Assembly: GCA_030607765.1 (NCBI GenBank)
Contig: JAUWJJ010000086.1
Span: forward strand, 1-5,747
DNA: 5,747 nucleotides
From: Candidatus Aerophobota bacterium
GTDB lineage: Bacteria > Aerophobota > Aerophobia > Aerophobales > B3-G15
Direction: 5' to 3'
Positions 1 to 4,443 of the stretch are shown here, piece by piece (the first letter of the stretch is position 1; every line of letters starts with the position of its first letter). Made by a program: the position numbers and the translations under genes. The notes under the pieces are model-generated. The model saw only the letters and a list, made by a program, of their open reading frames with translations, did not search any database and was not told the DNA's origin.

Positions 1-1006
1 ATATGCCATTGCGGTTAACAGCGGGACAAGCGGGCTGCATCTTATTGTGCGGGCAATGGGGATTGGAAAAGGAGATGAGGTAATTACCACCCCTTTTAGT
101 TTTATTGCCTCGGCTAACTGTATTCTTTTTGAGAGGGCAAAGCCTGTTTTTGTAGATATAGATGAGAAAACTTTAAATATTAATGTAAGAAAAATTGTTG
201 AAAAGTTGAAAAGTTTAAAAAAATCTAAAAAGATAAAAAGAATAAAGGCTATATTGGTAGTGGATGTGTTTGGACAACCTGCTGAATGGGATAAGCTCAG
301 GGAGATTGTCAGGGATTATAATTTAAAACTTATTGAGGACTCAGCCGAGGCCTTAGGATCCGAATACAAAGGCAGAAAGGTTGGAGCTTTTGGTAAGGCA
401 GGAGTTTTTGCCTTTTATCCTAACAAACAGATAACCACTGCTGAAGGAGGAATAATTATTACTGATGATGAAAAAATAGCTAAGCTTTGCCGAAGTATGA
501 GAAATCAGGGCCGAGGAGAAAGCGGAGCCTGGCTTAATCATAAAAGATTGGGTTATAATTACCGTATGGATGAGCTTTCTGCTGCTTTAGGATGCGCTCA
601 ACTAAAAAGAATTAATGAGATTTTAGATAAAAGGGCAAAAGTTGCTAAGATGTACAATGAAAGATTACGGAATATAAAGGAGATAGAAATTCCCTATATT
701 GCTCCTTATGTTAGTAAAATGAGCTGGTTTGTTTATGTTATCCGTTTGAGAGGTGATTTTACTAAAAGGAGGCGAGATGAAATCCTTGAGGAGTTAAGAG
801 AAAATGGAATTGAATGTCGGGCCTATTTTTCACCCATTCATCTTCAGCCTTTTTACAGGAAGATGTTTGGATATAAAAAAGGGGATTTTCCGGTAACAGA
901 GTTTGTATCAGAAAGAACTATTGCCCTGCCTTTTTATAACAATCTAAGTGAAGAGAAAATTGAGTATGTGGTAGAAAATCTCAGAGGAATCTTAGGAAAG
1001 TGCTAA
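1..1006 (+). CDS. DegT/DnrJ/EryC1/StrS-family PLP-dependent sugar aminotransferase (5'-truncated)
   Basis: The gene is open from the left edge, with the reading frame at position 2, and ends at TAA 1004-1006. The 334 residues present lack roughly the first 50 of a usual 370-400. The frame is coding before the internal GTG at 47: it reads AVNSGTSGLHL, the phosphate-binding region of the family. Numbering from that GTG, IEDSAEALGS carries the Asp (D98) that pairs with the PLP pyridine nitrogen, and PNKQITTAEGG carries the Schiff-base lysine (K127, codon 425-427). The C-terminal part (HLQPFYRKMFGYKKGDFP, then IALPFYNNL) is typical of NDP-4-keto-sugar aminotransferases such as PglE, PseC and perosamine synthetases. 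The family transfers an amino group from glutamate to a keto sugar nucleotide in the cytoplasm. The following dehydratase gene suggests C4 amination of a UDP-4-keto-6-deoxy sugar, though the exact substrate cannot be read from the sequence. Residues about 45-66 are unusually lysine-rich. Confidence 0.93.
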   Translation, partial: YAIAVNSGTSGLHLIVRAMGIGKGDEVITTPFSFIASANCILFERAKPVFVDIDEKTLNINVRKIVEKLKSLKKSKKIKRIKAILVVDVFGQPAEWDKLREIVRDYNLKLIEDSAEALGSEYKGRKVGAFGKAGVFAFYPNKQITTAEGGIIITDDEKIAKLCRSMRNQGRGESGAWLNHKRLGYNYRMDELSAALGCAQLKRINEILDKRAKVAKMYNERLRNIKEIEIPYIAPYVSKMSWFVYVIRLRGDFTKRRRDEILEELRENGIECRAYFSPIHLQPFYRKMFGYKKGDFPVTEFVSERTIALPFYNNLSEEKIEYVVENLRGILGKC

Positions 1007-1019
1007 AGGAGAAGATTTT

Positions 1020-2918
1020 ATGCTTATTCAAAAAGAAGTAAAAGAATTTTTTCATTGGCTTTTAAAGAGGACTAACCAGAAAAGAGTGGCCTTCTTTTTT
1101 ATAGTTGATGCTGTTTTAATTTCTCTTTCTATGTGGATTGCCTTTTTGCTGCGATTTGAAGGCAGGATTCCTGGTATGTATTGGGGAAATCTTTGGGTCT
1201 TTATTTTTATCTCTCTTGTTATTAAGGTCTTTTTTCTTTACTGGCAGGGACTATACAGGGTCAACTGGTCTTACATAAGCACTGAGGAGCTTTTCTCTTT
1301 GGTAAAAGCACTTTTCTATAGCTTCTTAGGTATGGCTTCTATCTTTCTTTTATTCAGAAATCTACCTCCTTTCTCCGGTTTTCCAAGGTCCATACTTATC
1401 ATTGATTTTTCTATCTCACTTTTATTTATAGGTAGCTTCAGGATAGCTAAAAGAGTTTATTTTCAGATTTTCAAGTATCAATTTGTTAAAGAGAACCGTG
1501 CCGGAAAAAGGACCCTCATAGTAGGAGCAGGAGATGCTGGAGAGCAGATAGTAAGAAATATGCTAAGAAAAGACTCTTTGTATTTCCCTGTAGGCTTTGT
1601 AGATGATGATCCTATGAAGGTTGGCTTATTCATTCATAACATTAAAGTGTTAGGAAAATGCAGGGATATACCTACCCTGACAAAATACCATGATATTGAG
1701 AATCTTCTTATTGCTGTGCCCTCGGCTACTTCCAAGCTAATAAAAGAAATTATAAAGCTGGGAAAAGAGGCAAAAATTCAACATATCAGAATTATCCCTA
1801 CTTTAAATGAGCTTATCATCTCTGGTAAGGCCTCTCTTTCTGATGTAAGGGAGATTCAACTGGAGGACCTTTTAAGAAGAGAGCCGGTTGAAATAAAACT
1901 TGATAGCATAAGACATTATCTAAAAGGTAAAGTTGTTCTGGTTACAGGGGCAGGGGGCTCTATTGGCTCTGAGCTTTGCAGGCAGATTTTAAGATTTGAG
2001 CCTAAAAAGCTTATTATTTTAGATCAGGATGAGACCTCTGTTTTTAATCTTAAGAGAAAACTAAAGGATATTTCTTCCCTTGAGATTTTATCAGTGGTGG
2101 GTGATGTAAAAAATAAACATAAAATAGAGAGTTTATTTGGTTATTCTCATCCTCAGATTATCTTTCACGCTGCTGCCTACAAGCATGTTCCCATGATGGA
2201 AGCTCATCCTGATGAGGCGGTAAAAAACAACATTATGGGGGTTCTTATTACTGGAGAAGCGGCTATAAAGTGTGGGGCAGAAAGATTTGTCCTTATCTCT
2301 ACCGATAAGGCAGTTAATCCCACCTCAGTTATGGGAGCTACCAAAAGGCTGGCCGAGTTTTTAACCTCAGAGCTTAACCGGAAAGGTTCTACCTGTTTCT
2401 CAGCCGTAAGATTTGGAAATGTTCTGGGGAGTAGGGGATGTGTTATTCCTATATTTACCGAGCAGATAAGCAAAGGTGGGCCAGTAACAGTAACCCATCC
2501 TGAAATGAAAAGATATTTTATGATTACATCTGAGGCAACTCTTTTAGTTCTGCAGGCAGGAGCTATAGGAAAGGGAGGAGAGGTCTTTATCCTGGATATG
2601 GGAGAGCCGGTGAAGATTGTGGATTTAGCCCATGAGTTAATAAGACTTTCAGGTTATGAGCCAAATGTTGATATTCCCATTACTTTTACCGGGATAAGAC
2701 CTGGCGAAAAGCTCTTTGAGAAACTATTTGCAGAAGATGAAGATATTCTTCCCACTGAGCACAAGAAGATATTTATGGTAAGGGTCAATTCCAATTTAAT
2801 AGGGAAGAATCTGGAAGATTATTTAAAAAGGTTAAATATAATAGCTGAGAGAGGTAACAACAGCGAGATTACGGATCTTTTAAGAGAAATGGTGCCCGGG
2901 TATCGGCCTGGGAGATGA
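1020..2918 (+). CDS. Membrane-anchored UDP-sugar 4,6-dehydratase, PglF/WbpM/CapD type
   Basis: A complete 632-residue protein, the usual length for the long PglF/WbpM class. Four hydrophobic segments (about 22-44, 57-77, 92-112 and 122-145) anchor it in the inner membrane. A first Rossmann-like domain follows with GAGDAG at 169-174 (CoA-binding-like region). The catalytic short-chain dehydrogenase domain begins at about 300 with the NAD-binding GAGGSIGSE (310-318). The catalytic TDK (T428-D429-K430) and MxxxK (M438, K442) are visible; Met in place of the usual SDR Tyr is a hallmark of this group. FHAAAYKHVPMMEAHP, GNVLGSRGCVIP and TGIRPGEKLFE are also family motifs. Known members convert UDP-GlcNAc to UDP-4-keto-6-deoxy-GlcNAc for glycans. 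AAGGAG at 1006-1011, 8 nt from the ATG, overlaps the stop of the aminotransferase, so the two are translated from one operon. The two proteins plausibly catalyse successive steps. UDP-GlcNAc as substrate is inferred from the family. Confidence 0.95.
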   Translation: MLIQKEVKEFFHWLLKRTNQKRVAFFFIVDAVLISLSMWIAFLLRFEGRIPGMYWGNLWVFIFISLVIKVFFLYWQGLYRVNWSYISTEELFSLVKALFYSFLGMASIFLLFRNLPPFSGFPRSILIIDFSISLLFIGSFRIAKRVYFQIFKYQFVKENRAGKRTLIVGAGDAGEQIVRNMLRKDSLYFPVGFVDDDPMKVGLFIHNIKVLGKCRDIPTLTKYHDIENLLIAVPSATSKLIKEIIKLGKEAKIQHIRIIPTLNELIISGKASLSDVREIQLEDLLRREPVEIKLDSIRHYLKGKVVLVTGAGGSIGSELCRQILRFEPKKLIILDQDETSVFNLKRKLKDISSLEILSVVGDVKNKHKIESLFGYSHPQIIFHAAAYKHVPMMEAHPDEAVKNNIMGVLITGEAAIKCGAERFVLISTDKAVNPTSVMGATKRLAEFLTSELNRKGSTCFSAVRFGNVLGSRGCVIPIFTEQISKGGPVTVTHPEMKRYFMITSEATLLVLQAGAIGKGGEVFILDMGEPVKIVDLAHELIRLSGYEPNVDIPITFTGIRPGEKLFEKLFAEDEDILPTEHKKIFMVRVNSNLIGKNLEDYLKRLNIIAERGNNSEITDLLREMVPGYRPGR

Positions 2919-3032
2919 ATCTGGTCTATTCAGTCTCGTTTGTTTAGTTGTTTGTGGCTAAATTTTAGAGGTAACAGATTAACCCGATTTTTTTGGGAAA
3001 CTGATTAATTGACTTTGTATTCTAACAATCGG

Positions 3033-3431
3033 TCACATCTGCTCTTGTCTTATGTCTATTACTTCCTTCATAAGTGGGAAATGCTTGTCCCGATGAAGCA
3101 AAGAACAATTGTAATGACTGGCTATTGTAGCTATTAGAATGTCGGCCAGAGGTACATTAATTCCCATCTTTCTTAGTTTAAATCCCACCTTATAGCTTTT
3201 TTCCCAGATAATATTGTTTAGCCTGAGTATAGGGAGAGCCGTAAAATCAGCATACAATTGGTTGTATTCTTTTTGTGATTTTGCCCCTCGTAAAACCTCT
3301 AAAATTACAATCTCTGTAGTTATCGCTCTTTCTTCGAGAATCAATGATTTTATCTTATCTTCTAATTCTTTTTCTCCTCTAAAGTAAAGAACCCAAATAG
3401 TGGTATCTATCAGATATTTTTCAGAATTCAT
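3033..3431 (-). CDS. vapC: VapC-family PIN-domain ribonuclease toxin
   Basis: A 132-residue single PIN domain, the normal size for a VapC toxin. The four conserved acidic residues that bind Mg2+ are all present: D9 in LIDTTIW, E45 in LEVLRG, D97 in PLADILIA and D115 in LHRDKHF. The active site therefore looks intact. VapC toxins cut RNA (often initiator tRNA or the 23S sarcin-ricin loop) and slow growth when the antitoxin is lost; the target here is unknown. The ATG (complement of 3429-3431) lies inside the 3' end of vapB, an 11-nt overlap in a different frame, which implies translational coupling. GAGGA on the minus strand a few bases upstream serves as ribosome site. The gene is convergent with the dehydratase gene, with a 114-bp gap and no clear terminator between them. 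Mobility is plausible, since such modules move often, but no flanking transposase is seen. Confidence 0.94.
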   Translation of the reverse strand: MNSEKYLIDTTIWVLYFRGEKELEDKIKSLILEERAITTEIVILEVLRGAKSQKEYNQLYADFTALPILRLNNIIWEKSYKVGFKLRKMGINVPLADILIATIASHYNCSLLHRDKHFPLMKEVIDIRQEQM

Positions 3432-3627
3432 CTTTCCTCAGCTTTTCTACATCCTCTAAACTGATATCCAATACTGAACTTCCAAAAAGGCTAATTAGAT
3501 GTTCTCTCCTTTTCTTCCCTATCATTTCCTTAAGAGAGAGATTAATCAACTCTTTCTTAGTTCTGGCTCCAGTTATTTTTTGTGCCTCCTGTAGGAGCTT
3601 TTCATCTATATCTATAGTGGATCTCAT
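3421..3627 (-). CDS. vapB: VapB-family antitoxin
   Basis: A 68-residue protein starting MRSTIDIDEKLLQEAQKITG, matching the short VapB antitoxins of the DUF2191 type. A beta strand at residues 2-6 and two helices (about 8-18 and 23-36) would form a ribbon-helix-helix DNA-binding dimer. The charged tail (about 37-68, with SLEDVEKLRKDEF) is the expected toxin-binding part. It should neutralise the VapC encoded immediately downstream and repress the shared promoter. The start is well supported: AAGGAGGTG (complement of 3632-3640), a near-perfect anti-16S match, sits just before the ATG. A strong start for the antitoxin followed by coupled toxin translation fits the usual excess of antitoxin over toxin. 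Confidence 0.92.
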   Translation of the reverse strand: MRSTIDIDEKLLQEAQKITGARTKKELINLSLKEMIGKKRREHLISLFGSSVLDISLEDVEKLRKDEF

Positions 3628-3647
3628 AATGCACCTCCTTATAACAT

Positions 3648-3676
3648 AATATATACAAATATTTTGTGCTTGTCAA
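3648..3676 (-). promoter_or_regulatory. vapBC promoter, sigma70-like
   Basis: On the minus strand, TTGACA (complement of 3671-3676) is followed after exactly 17 bp by TATATT (complement of 3648-3653). That is a consensus -35 and a 5/6 match at -10. Transcription would begin near 3641, leaving a leader of only about 13 nt before vapB that is mostly the ribosome site. Confidence 0.75.
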
Positions 3677-3694
3677 GTGAGAATTTTCTTGACA
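3655..3694. promoter_or_regulatory. Candidate VapBC operator palindromes
   Basis: Two inverted repeats overlap the vapBC promoter. ACAAA (3655-3659) and TTTGT (3663-3667) are separated by 3 bp and lie in the spacer between -10 and -35. TGTCAAG (3671-3677) and CTTGACA (3688-3694) are perfect 7-bp arms 10 bp apart, and the left arm covers the vapB -35. VapB dimers and VapBC complexes usually bind such palindromes to autoregulate. The second palindrome is also explained simply by two opposed -35 boxes, so operator function is inferred. Confidence 0.35.
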
Positions 3695-3797
3695 TATAGG
3701 AATTTATAAATTATTGGGCGACTAAACTCGCCCCTACCCATGGTGGAGATCCTTATTCTTTGGGTAGGGGAGGCTTTAGCCTCCCATTTTCTTGACA
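3683..3797. repeat. 12-bp direct repeat flanking the foldback element
   Basis: The 12-mer ATTTTCTTGACA occurs at 3683-3694 and again, exactly, at 3786-3797. The right copy abuts the last base of the foldback element (3785). The left copy is 21 bp from its first base (3716), across an AT-rich spacer. Both copies contain TTGACA; the right one is the -35 of the downstream gene. It may be a target duplication, a duplicated promoter piece or chance plus promoter constraint. Confidence 0.6.
3716..3785. repeat. 70-bp foldback element with three nested hairpins
   Basis: The left hairpin is GGGCGACTAAACTCGCCC (3716-3733, 6-bp stem). The right hairpin is GGGAGGCTTTAGCCTCCC (3768-3785, 7-8 bp stem). 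Between them CCCCTACCCA (3731-3740) pairs perfectly with TGGGTAGGGG (3761-3770) around a 20-nt loop. Taken whole, the 25-nt arms 3716-3740 and 3761-3785 are inverted repeats identical at 20 positions. The element is much more GC-rich than its surroundings and lies between divergent promoters, so it cannot be the terminator of either gene. It resembles short palindromic intergenic repeats (REP-like or foldback MITEs). No transposase or second copy is in the window. Confidence 0.8.
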
Positions 3798-3820
3798 CGG
3801 GTATATCTGGTATGTATAAT
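3792..3820 (+). promoter_or_regulatory. Perfect-consensus sigma70 promoter of the tRNA-binding protein gene
   Basis: TTGACA (3792-3797) and TATAAT (3815-3820) are both exact consensus and are 17 bp apart, the optimum. Transcription would start near 3827, about 22 nt before the ATG at 3849. The -35 begins 6 bp after the foldback element ends. Confidence 0.85.
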
Positions 3821-3835
3821 AAAAGCAAATTATTT

Positions 3836-3841
3836 AAGGAG
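3836..3841 (+). promoter_or_regulatory. Ribosome binding site fixing the start at 3849
   Basis: AAGGAG lies 7 nt before ATG 3849. The open frame extends upstream to a TTG at 3792, but that codon is part of the -35 box and precedes the expected transcript start. The ATG is therefore the real start, and the upstream 19 codons should not be counted. Confidence 0.88.
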
Positions 3842-3848
3842 AAGAATT

Positions 3849-4190
3849 ATGTCCAGTGAAGTTAAAATATCCTTTTCAGATTGGGAAAAGCTTGATCTAA
3901 AAGTAGCTAAAATTTTGGAGGTAGAGGATCATCCTCGGGCAGATAAGCTGTATTTACTTCAAGTAAACCTGGGTAGTGAAAAAAGACAACTGGTAGCTGG
4001 TTTAAAACCGTATTATTCCAAAGATGATCTAAAGGGGAAACTGTGCATTGTTTTTACCAATCTTGAGCCAGCAGTAATCCGGGGAGAAAAAAGCGAAGGA
4101 ATGCTACTGGCAGCTCAGCATCCCCGGGAGGATAAAGTTGTTTTAATTGCACCAGAAAGAGAAATTGAGTCGGGCTCAAAGGTGAGATAG
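3849..4190 (+). CDS. OB-fold tRNA-binding protein, MetRS beta subunit / Trbp111 type
   Basis: A 113-residue protein that is essentially one tRNA-binding OB-fold domain, as found at the C terminus of many bacterial methionyl-tRNA synthetases and as free Trbp111 proteins. Family motifs are visible in order: WEKLDLKVAKILEVEDHPRA (12-31), then DKLYLLQVNLG (32-42), RQLVAGL (46-52), a GKLCIVFTNLEPA strand (63-75), the GMLLAA strand (84-89), and the usual ending SGSKVR. RQLVAGL and the ending are closer to MetRS-type domains than to CsaA. Dimeric relatives bind the outside corner of tRNA and help MetRS. The protein is either a separate MetRS beta subunit (as in Aquifex) or a general tRNA-binding chaperone; no MetRS catalytic gene is in the window. 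It has its own strong promoter and is followed by 253 bp of non-coding DNA, so it is probably monocistronic. Confidence 0.9.
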   Translation: MSSEVKISFSDWEKLDLKVAKILEVEDHPRADKLYLLQVNLGSEKRQLVAGLKPYYSKDDLKGKLCIVFTNLEPAVIRGEKSEGMLLAAQHPREDKVVLIAPEREIESGSKVR

Positions 4191-4320
4191 CCACAACTTT
4201 ACATCAACGCCTTCACCCGTTTCTCCTTTAGCCCTTTGCCTTTACACATCCACCCATCAACGCATTTTATTTTGAAGCCTCGAGATTTCAATAATCTGTA
4301 TTCATCTCAGTCCTTATCCC
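4191..4320. other. Non-coding stretch, pyrimidine-rich on the + strand
   Basis: This is the first half of the 253-bp gap before gatA. About 4191-4263 is strongly C/T-rich. The 9-mer CATCAACGC occurs twice (4202-4210 and 4255-4263). The minus strand has a 35-codon stretch without stops (4202-4306) but no convincing start or ribosome site. No hairpin plus T-run terminator is seen after the tRNA-binding gene. No gatC-like frame is present. Confidence 0.6.
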
Positions 4321-4367
4321 GACTATAGGACTACCAGACTATCTGGACGATAAGACTATGGGACTAC
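4321..4367. repeat. Short tandem array of GACTAT/GACTAC octamers
   Basis: GACTAT or GACTAC begins at 4321, 4329, 4337, 4354 and 4362, with a degenerate GACGAT at 4346. Spacings are 8, 8, 9, 8 and 8 bp, so this is a six-unit array of the form GACTAYNN. It ends 5 bp before the putative gatA -35. The last two bases of each unit vary freely while the first six are kept. Function is unknown. Confidence 0.7.
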
Positions 4368-4372
4368 TTTGT

Positions 4373-4400
4373 TTGACAATTAGAGTGAAATTGTTAGCAT
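4373..4400 (+). promoter_or_regulatory. Candidate gatA promoter with extended -10
   Basis: TTGACA (4373-4378) is followed after 16 bp by TAGCAT (4395-4400), a 4/6 match, preceded by the extended -10 dinucleotide TG at 4392-4393. A 6-bp inverted repeat, ACAATT (4376-4381) and AATTGT (4389-4394), fills the spacer and could be an operator. The promoter call is reasonable from the exact -35; the operator idea is speculative. Confidence 0.55.
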
Positions 4401-4430
4401 AAGTAAATTATGGAAAATGCTTTAAAAAAT

Positions 4431-4437
4431 AAAGGAG
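4431..4437 (+). promoter_or_regulatory. Ribosome binding site fixing the TTG start of gatA
   Basis: AAAGGAG lies 6 nt before TTG 4444. The nearest upstream in-frame codon of interest is the stop TAA at 4423-4425, with no ATG or GTG in between. The nearby ATG at 4454 is out of frame. TTG is therefore the start. Confidence 0.85.
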
Positions 4438-4443
4438 TTAAAA

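Noticed and set aside
353..541. 62-codon open frame on the minus strand
   Set aside because: It is antisense to the PLP-lysine region of the aminotransferase and has no family features.
2204..2473. 89-codon open frame on the minus strand
   Set aside because: It lies entirely within the conserved catalytic domain of the dehydratase, and its residues are a mirror of that coding sequence.
2919..3032. Possible terminator between the dehydratase gene and vapC (seven T at 2988-2994)
   Set aside because: The upstream sequence (GGTAACAGATTAACC) can form only a weak, mismatched stem. CTAAATTTTAG nearby is too short. No convincing intrinsic terminator for either strand.
3716..3785. Intrinsic terminator
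   Set aside because: The hairpins are stable, but the region lies between two divergent promoters. No gene reads into it, and the four-T run after the right hairpin is short and contains the start of the -35 region.
3716..3785. CRISPR repeat or tRNA gene
   Set aside because: There is a single nested palindrome with no spacer-repeat array, and no anticodon arm, T-loop or CCA end fits a tRNA.
3792..3848. N-terminal 19-codon extension of the tRNA-binding protein from a TTG at 3792
   Set aside because: The TTG is the -35 box itself and lies before the expected transcript start. ATG 3849 has a proper AAGGAG and matches the family start.
4191..4443. Hidden gatC upstream of gatA
   Set aside because: No plus-strand frame of about 95 codons is open here, and no GatC-like motif is seen.
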